64,000 nt of DNA from Megamerina dolium (taxonomy: Eukaryota; Arthropoda; Insecta; Diptera; Megamerinidae), in the NCBI GenBank assembly GCA_963854835.1, contig OY978525.1, positions 121,083,240 to 121,147,239 of the forward strand. The letters run 5' to 3'. The stretch's first letter is position 1, and each line of letters begins with the position of its first letter. The position numbers and the translations under genes were made by a program. The notes beneath the pieces were generated by a model, which saw nothing but the letters and a program-made list of their open reading frames with translations, ran no database searches and had not been told where the DNA came from. Below are positions 45,093-58,900 of the stretch, piece after piece.

Positions 45093-48000
45093 TACTATAG
45101 TATCAAAAAATATATTCTGCTCATTCACGATTTCGATAAGCGTATAAATAACCGATCGTCATTCATCTAACGAAATGTTAAGAAATATATAATGTTTTTT
45201 TTTTCTTTTTATTTTTTAGTCCTAAACAAAAATAACCACATCTTCTAAAATCATCATGTAGCTACAGTTTTTCAGTTGATCTTGAACAACATGGCAACGT
45301 TATTAAAAAAAGGGAAAATAAGTAAAGTTTTTGTGGAAGTGCTACCACCTGCGTAAGTACACCTTGAGGAAGTATGTCAAATTGCCATAAACAAAATTGT
45401 CAAAAACAAAAATGCCGAATTCACAATAAATAAACGATAATAACTGCATAAATGTGCATAAATGCATAATTGTGTGTTAATTTAAACGATATTGAATTGA
45501 GCAAGAGATGTATTCAATGAGGGCCTGAACCAAATCGAATTCCTATAGATTAATGTCGACGATGAACCATTGAGCAGCCAGCAATTCAAAATGTTTACTA
45601 TTCAATGTAGTGTTTAGCATGAGACAAAGGCGTATAAACCATTCAAAATGTTATTTAATGAAGAGTCCTTACGTGGAAATCCCCATTTTGGAAATGGCAT
45701 CTATAGTAATTTGAAATAATAAACATTCACGTTTGATGATAAGGAAATGCCACTGGCGCACATAACTGACCACAACGCAAACTGAGGATATGTCCCTCAT
45801 AATTTAATTCACTATGCTGATGAAGACATGTCATGAACTATGCACATACGTCCAGAAATCTGGAATACAGTTGTTATAAACCGTTGCGTGTATATATTAA
45901 TTTAAACGTTGTATTTGTGCCGGCTCGATTCTCCAATTCAAGTTGTACAAGCCATATTCGTACGAGTTTTCATAAAATAGCACCCAGCTGATGGTTGTGG
46001 CGGAGAAATAATGATCAGTAACATTTCATTTAAATTTAGGCAATGCATACAGATTATATTCCTTAATTTCGATTCATTGTTCTAATTTTCTACATCATCC
46101 AATTTCGTACATCCTATTATATTATAGATTTTATTTTGTAGGATTTGTGACATTTTGTGAAGAATGTCGTTTAAAAAGTATTTGGGAATGCCTCAAGAAA
46201 ATGGTCGGTATGGATAAACATAAAATAAAACATGACCTACATGATTATAGATGAGAAGATGAGCTTGTAGCAAACTGAAATATATTCTTTAAATATATTC
46301 TATGAAAAATTTGTACTCAATTTCGTTTTGTCATTGTAATCTCATGATAGTTCAGAGAGTGAGCAACCATGATGACAGCCGAGTCTACTCGCAGAAAACT
46401 CAGTCACTCATACATAAAGTGTGCAACTATATTTTCTACAGATATGTGGCGCTGCGCAATTATCCGTCTACTCTTGTTATTCTATCCTCTCTGTTTATAT
46501 TAAGCAGACCCTAGAAGCACTCAACAGTTTTTTATTTAGTTATCGTCAAACATGGGCAAACCCAACTACAAAAATGTTCAATAACAATTTAAGAAGTCAT
46601 AAGTAAATCTAAATGTCTCTTACAGATTGTACTTGATAAATGTGATTTAAAAAAAAACCATTATTTGTATTTGTAATTGTAAAATTTTTAAATTATTGTT
46701 ATAAACACTTGCAACTGAAATATTTTCAATTCTAATCACAATTATTTGAATATTTGAAATTTGTTTTTTAATAATTATTGAAGTTGAAATGACAGAAAAA
46801 CTAATAATTAATTTTTCTTTTTAATTAATTACATAAAAAATGATCGTTATGACATATTTACTTATTTATTAAGTTTTTAAATATATGTATGTACATAAGT
46901 ACGAGCAATTAAATAAAAGAAAATAACAATAATTAAAACGACAGCAGAAACTAGTAATTTTTATCGAAAGTCTTCAGAATATTAGGTTTGAGATAACTTT
47001 TGTGGGAGCACCTTGACTTCTATTAAATCGCTTTGCTATTTGATGTGCCATCTTTTTGAAAAACAACAAATTGTTCCGTTGATGTATTGATGTAAGGTAT
47101 GTAAATTTAATGAATTTCTATGGGCTTTAATGAGGGAGGTATGACTCTAATAATGTATGCAATACTTCAATACAATTTGGGTTAATTTAAAAAAAATGCA
47201 AAGGTATATTCGAAGTGAGGTGTCTTATTGAATGTGTGCTTTATCTTACAAATGATTCATAACGGTAAATAGAATAATCTATGTATATGTTTTATTTCTT
47301 GCTTATTTACAATATGAAATCATTTGAACACCATTTATCAAATACAACACTTGTATCGCATTACGATTGTCGTGTCAAATAGCGTATTCATGGTAAATAC
47401 TTGCAATAAATTGCTGACGCCAATGACAACATTTTGAGTACATGTACTTAAAATTAATTAGATATTTCTTATTATTTTTATTAATAATTTTTTTTTTTTG
47501 TGGAGGTGATGTAGGAAGTATATGTACTTAATATACATTTGATAGTCAAGTGTAACCCGGTTTTTTGTTTTTGGTTAAACCTTATATGAAATGTCGCTTT
47601 ATGCTTTATTATTGAAATATTGAAAAACAGAGCAATGAAACCACCTTTCTCTATCAGCAACATTGTATTCAAATATCAATATTTACTTTATCCTCTATTC
47701 AATTCTCTTCTTGTTTGCATATCAACTTTTGAGACCGGCGTTATGACACTATCAACTACACACACTCTTCCATTGTTTTGCTTGCTAGTACGAGTGGCAT
47801 CCATTAAATATTATTTTCTTTTCTTCTCTCACTATGATGTGTATAAAATAACTTGATCTCAATTAGACTGAAACTGAACATTCTGTATGATGAATTGAAA
47901 GGTCTGAAAATTAAAAAGCTTATACGAGTATGTACTTAAGAAATGTGAAGAAAAAATCGAATTAAACAAGCACACATAGAAACACACATAGAAATAAGAA

Positions 48001-49140
48001 AATGTGATTAAATTTGCGACATTACAAAGCCGCAAAGCCAAAACGGGAGAGTTGTGCCAAGACAAATCGTGCCAAGTCAAGTCAGTCTAAATATAGACAC
48101 TGTTGTATACGGTTGTGATTGGCAACGCGGCGGTATTTATTTGATTGAAAATTGTCGGCAACACGACGCGTTTCGAAGTTTTTTTGATCTTCGTAGGTTT
48201 TTTTTTTTTTGCTGTGTTCTTGAGCAATCTGTCATACTTGTACGTGTGAGTTGTGTTCAAAAGTGCTACTTACACTTTTCTTTATATTTAATTATTCATT
48301 ACTACCATCAATATTATTATCTATATATTTGTAGTCGTCATCATTGTCGTCGAATACAATCGCTATCATTGTTTCCTTAATTTGTATGTGTTTGTGTGTT
48401 TTTTTTTATTTTGTAAAAATACAAATTTTTATGCTTTTATTTGCAACATTTCAGTATGATTGAAATAAATCGTTTGTATGGCTACTTGTTGTATGTACAT
48501 GAATACTACTTATAGAGAACAAACAAAATGAGAGTACCAACAAAAACATCAATGATCAAACTGACATAAGCATGAGTATTTGTATACAATAATTGTGTAA
48601 CACATTTAATGAAGATCCATTGATTGATTGATTATTTTTTTTTTATTGTGAGCTCAGATAAATGTATGTACATATGACAAGTGGTCATCTACTTTATAAT
48701 TTAAAATTGTCAGTGATAACAGTGGATACAAAAAAAAAAAATAAATAACATTTACACTAAAATCATATAATAAAACGCAAACTATAAAATTCCTAATTTT
48801 TGCAAGGTAAGTTTTGAAAATATTTTTATTTCAAATTATTGTACATACATACAGCTCTTTTGCTACCGTTTTGTGTTATCAATTTTCATGTTGAACAGTG
48901 GCATGAGAAATGCATTTCTCAAGCTGGTGACGTACAAATTATTGTCTTTTTTTAGGGCTTGTGGTCGAAAAACCATAACACTAAAGGGAGAGTGAGTGCA
49001 AAATCGCTTATGTAAAGAAATTTATTGTTTTATGTAAATCTGTATCCAAAGTAAGAAGTACTTTTTCATTCATAATTGATCAATTACTATTTTTCCTGTG
49101 CAAATCGAATTTTTAAAAAAGTTTCTGAAAATCTAATACT
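45093..49140. other. Gene-poor AT-rich stretch
   Basis: No gene could be supported over four kilobases. One reading frame across about 45600-45890 is partly open (KPFKMLFNEESLRGNPHFGN, then MHIRPEIWNTVVINRCV) with several stops. This hints at an eroded coding sequence that I do not recognise. The rest is low-complexity AT sequence. Confidence 0.4.
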
Positions 49141-49143
49141 TTT

Positions 49144-50384
49144 TATACCCTGCATAATGCAATATGCATGGTATATTCATTTCGGTCAGATGTTTGTGTC
49201 CACTTGAAGGAATCTCCGGAGATATAGACATGGATATATATTCGTGATCAGCGTCGATTAAATTTTCGATTTAACGATGTCCGTCCGTCCGTCCGTCCGT
49301 CTGTCTGTCACCTGGCTGGTTCGCACGATAACTTGAGTAAATATTGAGCTATTTCGATGAAATTTGGCATAAGTAATCTATGATCCAAGGGTACGGAGGG
49401 GATTGATATTGGGCATGATCGGTCAATAACCACGCCCACACCAAGCATTCAAAGCGACTAACCTCGAAATTTTCAAAATCTTTAACTTGCTATAACTCAC
49501 ATAATATACCACTTGGGACAACAATATTTTGCACATAGAGTTACATTATACTACTATATAACCTCGCCAAAAGTGGGTGAGCCACGCCTACTTTCTAGCT
49601 TAGCTCCCATACAAAGTGTCTGTACTTCTTTTAAATTGAAACTGCTGTAACTTCTACAATCATCTATCTAGAATAACCATAATTGACACTTAGATTAACA
49701 TGGTAGTCGGAAATAATATGGCAGAAAATCAGTGTGCCACGCCCACTCCTTTTTGGGTCTCCCATACAAAGTTGCGGAAATTAAAAAAAATGTTACCGGT
49801 TATAACTTGCAAACTATTCAGCGTAGAATAACGAGATTTAAGGTGTGGATTAGTATTGTACGAGCAACTAGGCTCACAGAAAATGGGCGCACCACGCCCA
49901 GTGTTTATCGTAGCCCCCATACAAATTTTAAATTGAAACAGCTGTAACTTCGGCAATCTTCTGTCTAGAATAACCATAATTGACACTTAAATTAACATCG
50001 TAGTCGGAAATAATCTGGCGAAAAATCAGCGTACCACGCCCACTTCTTATTGGGGCTCCCATACAAAGTTGAGGAAATTAAACAAAAATGTTAACCACCA
50101 TAACTTAGAAACTATTCAACGAAGGACACCAAATTTAAGGTGTGGATTAACAATGAAAAATTAATTGGATTTACTAGAAAGTGGTAAGCTACGCCCACTA
50201 TTTATATAGCTCCCATACTAAGCCTCGGAATTATCTTAAAATCCTTTTACTTCGTCAAAGTCAACCATATTTCGGGTGTAAATTAGTAGTATATGCAAAA
50301 ATTGTTTCTCGAAAAGTGGAAATAAAAGAAAAGTTGGATATTCGAGTAAACTTTTTATATATAAATCTACATATGCAGGGTATA
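49144..50384. mobile_element. 1.24-kb inverted-repeat-bounded dispersed element with A-B-A-B internal repeats
   Basis: It is bounded by TATACCCTGCATA (49144-49156) and its perfect complement TATGCAGGGTATA (50372-50384). A CCGTCCGTCCGTCCGTCTGT tract sits near 49280. Internally, the motif CCACGCCCAC with CTCCCATACAAAG recurs at about 49431, 49582, 49734, 49892, 50033 and 50190, a period of about 150 bp. The units at 49582 and 49892 are alike (type A: AGAATAACCATAATTGACAC). Those at 49734 and 50033 are alike (type B: AAACTATTCA, TTTAAGGTGTGGATTA). The last roughly 300-bp dimer is therefore itself duplicated. The TATACCCTGCA start resembles a repeat style common in flies. No protein is encoded. 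Confidence 0.7.
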
Positions 50385-53300
50385 GTTTGGTCGGCCCCAG
50401 CCGACTGTAAGGAGATTTTTTTTTTTTGGATTGGTGTAATATATACCTATATTCATGTATATATATGTATGCATACGTTGGAACGCCTTTGCCATAAGTT
50501 GACGAATATACATAAGACTCGTTATTTTAATTTTTCACACTGACGCTGTTGCCCCATACGCTGCGTTTAATTTTATTAATGAAAGCTTATATAAAAATGC
50601 AATAAAAGAGATTTAATTTTTTCATTTTCTTCATTCAATTGAATCGTGCTTTTATTTTTATTTTTTTTTTATATACAATATTTTTTTACTTATTTATTTG
50701 ACTTGTTTTTTTTTTCTTTTGAGAAAAAAAAAATTAAAGATGACACTCGCTTGGAATTTTGCCATTGCTATTGGAGTCATTTGTTATTATTGTGGCTAGA
50801 ATGAAATTAATTGATGGTCTGGCCTGTTTTGAATGCTGATTGGAATTTCAAATGAAAAAATAATGCATTTATACATATACATATGTACTTATGCATGTAA
50901 GAATGTATATAACAGTTAGAACCATGTAAATATAAAATTCTTACAAGCTTTACGTATATGTACGTATATGTTAGAGTAGTATCTGGTCCTTCATTAACGT
51001 AATATTCAATATTGTTCAAGCACTATCTACTAAAATGACTGGACTATTTTATAGATAATAATAATATAGATAATAGAATATGAGTTTCATTTAAATTCGA
51101 CCGAAATTTCCAGTTTAATCGAAAAGGACCCCTAGTCCAATAATATTTTCCAATTATTTCAATTATATGTAGGTACCAATAAATGACCACAAAACTATTA
51201 GGTTTATATTATATGTACAAATATGTTGCCATTTTTACTAACTTTATTTATTTAATTTAAATTTTATGTACAGCGTTTTATTTATATTCATAAAAATACA
51301 TACATATGTACATTTGAAGGTATATTTTTTGTTTTACTTTTATTTTTGTATTTAATCTCTTTTCTATTTTAATCAGGCGGCGCCATATTATATCAGTGTA
51401 GAAATAATTTACGAGTCCAGAGCTTCATACAGATCAGAGTCACAAATCAAATTTATGAGTAAAATATACATAAAAAATATTGTATTATTGGTATTGTTGT
51501 TGCTTTTTGAATGACGTTTATGTTGAGATTGTTCAGCATTTTTTTCTTTATGGACTTGAAATATTTTAAATATGTAGGAATCAAAATAAAACGAATAAAA
51601 CGAATAAAACGTGAATAAATGAATAAATTAATTTTATTTTGGTACATTTGTTGATTTTCTGCCATGAATTTAGAAGTGAATTCTTCAAATTCCATTATCA
51701 ATTGAAGTGACTTGGCAAAATATGATAAATATATTTTTTGTAAGATAAAATTTAACATTTAAATTTAATTTCCACAACAGAGCTAGCACGATAAAAAAAT
51801 CTATCAATTCCATGTTTTCAAATAATTTCTTAATTGAATCGGTTTATTTACATCACCAATCAAAACAAATATGTCAACTGAGAATTTATTTGTAGTGTTG
51901 CTTTTCAAGTTTCAACTGATTATCATATTAAAGCGTAATTAAATTAAAGTATATTTAGCCTTCCTAATGCATTAATATCGAAAAATGTTTATTGTAATGC
52001 AATAATTCGAGATTATTGGAAACATTTTTTACAATAATAAACGTGTTTTATTTTGTGCTAATAAAACGACATTGATGTAAAGATAAACAGAGTTGATCTT
52101 ATTTTTTATTATTTATTTAATTTCAAATAGTACAAATTCTGATTATTTAATTAATAAAACATTTCAAAAAACATGAAATAATTTGTTTACTAAATTCTTC
52201 TTTTTCTTCTTCTTCTTAATTATGACATTTTCGCGTAACGATAACAATAACGATATCGATAAGTAACATCCCTGTACAATAGAAAAAATGAGAATAATTG
52301 AGCACTGAACTTAGCGAGTATGTTAAGGTTAACACCTTTGTTGTTGCTTTCTCGTGTATTTGTTGTAAGTACCATTGTCGAATAAAACATGGCTAATATC
52401 GAAAGTCTAATTCCTAACATTTTTTCTGCGGCATTATTCCGATTTCCCGCAATACCTAATAACGAAAAAGCGTACAAAAAGTAACATTAATCCATTTATT
52501 AGACTGATTGTGATTTGATTGAAAAACAATTAAGCCGCTCCGATTTTCGTAGTGTAAAAATTTTGTTCCATTTATTTTATGAACATTTTAATGTTGGAAA
52601 AGTGAGCTGTGAGAGCGAATATCCAAAGAAGTAAATGAGTTGGTCACAAATCCCAGAAGATGTGATATTAATTTCAAATTCATCAATTATTGTACTGTTG
52701 CAAATGCTTACGTGCAATCGAATCCTCAGTGTAAAGGCAAAGTATGGGTTAAACGTAGATAGGTACTTACACTCGATATACTCGTTTATGTAGCTACATG
52801 TCAAATATCCCAAATCCCATTTGTTTATCTTTATTGTATGTTCACAATGTTAAATGCATTCTTATTATTTTGTACAAGTGTTTGTATAATAATACGTATT
52901 TACCTTTGTATACGAATATACTTGAGCAACCGCATATAAATATATAAACATGAGTATACATACCTATATACTCGTATAGGTACATAAATATATATGTGTA
53001 TATTCATACCTATGACCGTGTATGCTATTCGGCGTCACACTGTCTGGCAGAACGATCGATGTATGTATTCATTTTAGGGTTTTGCTTTCTTCAGACAAAA
53101 TCACCTATGATCTGCTCTTCTGACACATTGCTGTTGCTACTCATACTTACATACATACATATCTATATCCTACTGCATACTTGAATGTTGAATAGACAAC
53201 ATACATACTTGTATCTTTTAGATTCAAGTGTAGCTATGTATGTATGTATGTCTGGGAAAATTTAGTTCAATTATCTTTTGTATTTAGTTGCTGGTCGTCC

Positions 53301-53776
53301 ATCTGCGGTTGATTTAGGAATGAGTAAAAAGTCTATTCGATTTTATTTTTAGTTTCAGACAGCCAATTTGAATTGTCCTTTGTTTTTTTTTTCACAAAAT
53401 TATCCATATTGAGGCTAAGATATCTTTCGCTGACTGAAGAAGTCTGTGCTGAATATTTTCATTCTTGTGCTAGCAGTGAACAATCTTTAGCAACTCCTTC
53501 CGAAACAAATGATAATGTTCGTAAGAATTGGAAACGACCTAAGCTAAGGGTTTGATTTAAATTCAACATGAAGATGTTTTGAAAATGTTCAGAGTTTTTT
53601 TGAGATAAATCATAATAACGTGAGGTTATGGATTTATTGAAAGAAATCAGTTTTTTACCTTACGAAGCTAGTGAAATCATATAATTTTCTATAAAAAAAA
53701 TTTTTAGGAAAAAATCTTGAGGAATTATGTTCAATAAATCGCCAAAAATTCGTGCTTCGGAATTATCAGAATATTA
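50385..53776. other. AT-rich stretch without supported genes
   Basis: No coding exon could be supported. It contains poly-T runs (about 50640-50720), CTT-rich (about 52198-52216) and GTAT (about 53236-53252) simple repeats. An open stretch of about 60 codons at 53373-53555 has no recognisable similarity. Confidence 0.4.
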
Positions 53777-54304
53777 TAGCCTAGACAGACCGGAGCCTAA
53801 TTCCGGATTACCGAGTTAATTCGAATTAACTCCGGCATTAACTGCAGCTAATATGCATTAACTCTATGAGTTAATTCTCAAGATAAAAGAGGATTAGGGA
53901 AATTTGCGATGGCAACACTGCTGAAAACTTTCTATTGTGAATATTTCTCGATCCATTTTACAAAATATTAGGTGTGTTCGCTAACAAAAAACTTTCAACA
54001 ATTGTTAACAGTTTTCAACATGAAAAGCGTTGGCGAACAAATAAATCCAGCTGTCAATTACGAACTGTGAATGTCAATTTACAAGTTTCTGATAGTTTTC
54101 AGTTCACGTTCTTCTTGCAGATTTTCTCATATCGAGAGTGACAGATGACAGAAATTGACAGTGATAGTAATATAAGTGAGCAGACCTAATAAAACAGCAA
54201 CCAGCCGTTTAGTTAATCCGCAATACTGCCGTTTGTCAGGTTAATATTTTATTCGGATTAAGTGCGCCGGTAATCCGGATTAACGCTGCCTTCTGTCTAG
54301 GCTA
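53777..54304. mobile_element. 528-bp Harbinger-like MITE, intact copy A
   Basis: Starts TAGCCTAGACAG and ends CTGTCTAGGCTA, with TTA on both sides (53774-53776 and 54305-54307). Further subterminal motifs (AATTCCGGATTA, TAATCCGGATTA, GTTAATTCGAATTAAC) extend the ends. It is the uninterrupted counterpart of copy B at 55551-59498, which lies in the opposite orientation. It retains AGTTTTCAGC where copy B has the LINE insertion. Non-coding. Confidence 0.88.
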
Positions 54305-54307
54305 TTA

Positions 54308-55550
54308 GGTTTATTGGATTTGCTATATAAAGAAACAAATACTATTTTTGAGTTTTTGGGTAAAAAAAAGCTCAATAAAATAAAGTAGACTAAATGCTCG
54401 GATGCACTGAGAAACATGGAAAAACGTAAGATGGATGATCAATTTCTATCATGCAAAAGTGGGTTTACCATGTCCAGGATGCTATCTCAAATCATAATCA
54501 GTTGTACAGAGTTTAAAAACGAACTTATTTTTTCCTCAATTCAATACGTAGATAGGTAGATGGGTACCTACTGCGTATATAAAGTCTTGCACCTACACAC
54601 CATGCGATCGCTGACTGACTGACTGACTACGAGTGGATATTCTTATTCCATGCACATTCTCCACACCACTCAATAAATCACAAATGTTGCCGGCCAAACA
54701 ACCAGCCGGCCGGCTATTTGGCTAGCTGTTAGCCATCATTGTCGTTGATCGCTAGTAGTCGACAATAACTACCACTTGAAAACGTTGTCTATTGATAGGT
54801 GTCTGTCCATATGTCTGTATGTATGTTGTCTCAAGCCCATGTTACAAAAGACCGTTTCATATTGATGGTATTGGTCTGTGTGCATACTCCTCGTATGTAC
54901 ATACAGTCTGTGTATGTTCTTTTTTTGTTTTTTTTTTTTATTATTTTCTTTTCTTTTCGCTTCATTTAATTTTCTTTTATTTTTAATTTTTTTTTTCGAT
55001 TTCAATTTGCTTTAAACAGCGTGCTAGTCGTCGCTTCTTATCTTTGTTGCTGTTGATTCTTTTATTATTTTCATTGTTTTGTGTTTTATTTTTGCTTTAT
55101 TTTGAAATTGTTGTTTGTCGAAGTCAATGCGATTATTATGCCTTCGCCAGCATGTACAATACATAAATACATATGATACATATGAACATCTATATGTATG
55201 ATACTTTGGTATTGGTATGGGTGTTTTTACATGTGTGAATATAGCCACTTGAACGATACACAAAAGAAGATAAATTTTCGAAGTAATTCGTGTTTTGTTA
55301 ATATTCCATCCATCCATCCATCTATCCAGTACAACACCAACAATAACAACGTCGACACCAACTAAGCAACGAACGAGCACCACTTTAACCAATAATCTGT
55401 TGTTCACACGGTGTAAGCATACATACACACGCACACGCACACCTGATAATCCACCCAAAAGGAAATTGTAATGTACTACATTGTCAGTAGATTTGTGTAG
55501 ACATGAAAATCGAATGGCTCAAAATTTATTTATCTTGAAATTACTTCTAA
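54308..55550. other. Spacer between the two inverted MITE copies
   Basis: About 1.24 kb of AT-rich sequence with poly-T and CATC-type simple repeats. At 55254-55292 it holds 39 bases that recur exactly at the LINE 5' junction (55935-55973). I see no gene. Confidence 0.6.
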
Positions 55551-55935
55551 TAGCCTATACAGACGGCAGCCTAATTCCGGATTACCGGCGCACTTAATCC
55601 GAATAAAATAATAACCTGACAGACGGCAGTATTGCGGATTAACTAAACGGCTGATTGCTGTTTTATTAGGTCTGTCCACTTACATTACTATCACTATCAA
55701 TTTCTGTCATCTATCACTCTCGATATGAGAAAATCTACAAGAAGTACGTGAACTGAAAACTATCAGAAACTTGTAAATTGACATTCACCGTTCGTAATTG
55801 ACAGATTGATTTATTTGTTCGCCAAGACTTTCCATGTTGAAAACTGTTAACAGTTGTTGAAAGTTTTTTGTTAGCGAACACACCTAATGGTTTGTAAAAT
55901 GGATGGAGAAAAATTCACAATAGACAATTTTCAGC

Positions 55936-58900
55936 GATACACAAAAGAAGATAAATTTTCGAAGTAATTCGTGGTCTGGTGGTGTTTTCGCAAGGTAACG
56001 TGTCTAACTGCCTCAACTGGGTGGGGCTAGCGCAATCCTTGTTGAACTCATCGCAAGTCAACTCACTGGCTGTCATGTAGTTTGATCTGAGCGCTATGTG
56101 ATGATACCTTTATTTGTTAATGAGGGGTAGTCATATAGCTTGCTCTGCTTACTATGTGACGGCGCTTTCATTATTATTAATGGGGGCCCTCCATGTGGCG
56201 ACCACCGGGCAACGTCTTCCTGGCACCCGCTGGGAGGCGGCTGAAGTGAGTGGCGAAAATCTCCTCGGTTAGAGGTTGTGCGTTGGGTTTGGGACCCGCC
56301 ACATAAAAAACCCCCCCAATGAAAAAAACTAAAATGCCTCGGATAAGGACTACCGCTTTTGTTGATGACCCCCGCAAACGAAAAAAGGACAATGATTTAC
56401 GGATATGCACCTGGAATGTCCGTTCCCTTTATAGGGAGGGTGCCTCTATCCAGCTGGTTGATGTCCTCGAAAAATACAGAGCTGACATCACCGCTCTCCA
56501 GGAAATGCGATGGACAGGACAGGGCTGCTCCAAAAGAGCGTCCTGTGATATCTACTACAGTTGCCATGCTGAAAGGCACGAATTAGGATGTGGATTTTTG
56601 GTCAGCAAGAGACTACGACATCTTGTCTCACAGTTCACGCCTGTGAACGAACGGCTGGCCACAATCCGCATCAAGGCAAAATTTTTCAACATCAGCCTTA
56701 TATGTGCCCACGCTCCGACGGATGAGAAGGACAATGTGACCAAGGAGAGCTTCTTTCAGCGCCTCGAAGAAGCTTATGACCGCTGCCCCCGCCACGATAT
56801 CAAAATCGTGCTTGGCGACTTTAATGCCAGGGTGGGCAAGGAAGGTACCTTTGGTCCAACTGTCGGAAAATTCAGCCTCCACCAGAACACCTCCGATAAC
56901 GGAATGAGGCTGATCGACTTCGCCGCAGCACGAAACATGGTAATTGGTGGTACCAGATTCCAGCATCTCGACATCCACAAAGCGACATGGCTGTCTCCAG
57001 ATCATCGTACAAGAAACCAAATTGATCATGTGGTGATTGACGGAAGGCATGCTTCCAGTGTGATGGACGTGAAATCGATCCGTGGTGCCAACATCGACTC
57101 GGATCACTACCTTGTTGCAGCTAAGGTGCGCACACGCTTATGTGTTGCAAATAACAAGAGAAGTCCCACACAGAGAAAGCTCGACGTCAGTAAGCTGCGA
57201 TCACCAGAGACAGCATATGCATTTTCCACTCGACTATCGGATCTGCTTATACAGAACACTCCCCAACTTGATGATACATGCGCACGGTGGACACATATAT
57301 CCCACTCCATGACTACTGCTGCCGAGGAGGTAATCGGTTACTACCGGCCTCTGAGGAATGAGTGGTATGATCAGGAGTGTCGCGACGCTACCGCAGAGAA
57401 AGACGCCGCCTACAGAAGAACCCTGCGTGCAGGCGCAACGCGAGCTGTTAAGGAGCGGTATAGAGAGAAAAGGAGTGCAGAGAGACGTCTTTTCAGGCGC
57501 AAGAAGAGGGAGTTGGAAAGACGTGAGTGTGAGGAGATAGAGATGTGTACCGACAAGAATGAGACTCGAAAATTCTTCGAAAAGATCAAGCGCCTAAGTG
57601 GAGGTTTAAATCCCGGAGCCTCTTCTTGTCGTGATGGAAATGGGAATCTGGTTACAGATGTCCAGAGTGTACTGAGCCTATGGAGGGAACACTTCTCCAC
57701 GTTACTGAATGGCGATGCTACGAACAATTCCGCCAGTGGAGGAGATTGCCCGATAACCCCAATTACAGATGATGGTGTTGATGTTCCACCACCCGACTAT
57801 GAAGAGGTTGAAACGGCCATTTTAAGGCTGAAAAACAACAAAGCTGCAGGTGCTGATGGCCTGCCTGCCGAGTTGTTTAAGACCGGAGGCGATGAGCTGC
57901 TCACCCGCATGCACCAGCTCATAAGCAGAATATGGTCGGATGAAAGCATGCCTGATGATTGGAGGCTCAGTGTTCTCTGTCCTGTACATAAAAAAGGAGA
58001 CCCCACAATTTGCGCCAACTACCGTGGAATAAGTCTCCTGAGCATCGCATACAAGGTTCTATCGAGCGTACTGTGTGAAAGGTTGAAGCCTATGCTCAGC
58101 AACCTGATTGGACCTTATCAGTGTGGCTTCAGACCTGGTAAATCCACCATCGACCAGATTTTCACACTGCGCCAAATCCTGGAGAAGACCCAAGAAAAAC
58201 AGATCGACACACACCACCTATTTGTTGATTATAAAGCCGCTTTCGACAGTCCGGTAAGGGATTACCTCTACGCAACAATGTCTGAGTTCGGTATTCCTGC
58301 AAAGCTCATTCGACTTTGTAGAATGACACTGCATAACTCTCGTTGTGCAGTGAAAATTGGGAAGGACCTCTCCGCACCGTTTAATACCGAACGGGGTTTC
58401 AGACAAGGTGATTCGTTATCGTGCGACTTCTTCAATCTTATTATGGAGAAAATAATACGAGCTGCTGATCTACGACATAATGGCACTATCTTCAACAAAA
58501 GTGTCATGCTGTTGGCGTATGCCGACGATATTGACATAATCGGCATGAACACGCGAGCAGTCAGTGCAGCATTCTCAGAGTTGGAAAGAGAGTCGCGTCG
58601 GATGGGTCTCACGGTGAACGAGGGCAAGACGAAGTATCTAGTGTCAACAAACAAAGAGTCCCGGCGTCTTGGACAGCACGTCACTGTTGACAACTACGCT
58701 TTTGAAGTAGTAAGGGACTTTGTCTATCTTGGAACCAGCATTAACAGCAGTAATGACGTCAGCTTGGAGATCATGCGTAGGATAACTCTTGCTAACAGGT
58801 GTTACTTTGGGCTGAGTAAGCAATTGAAAAGTCGAGCCCTCTCTCGAAGAACGAAAACTACACTCTACAAGTCTCTCATCATGCCTGTCCTAACATATGG

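Noticed and set aside
45291..45355. Short frame MATLLKKGKISKVFVEVLPPA before a gtaagt
   Set aside because: The frame hits a stop at the donor itself and no downstream exon joins sensibly.
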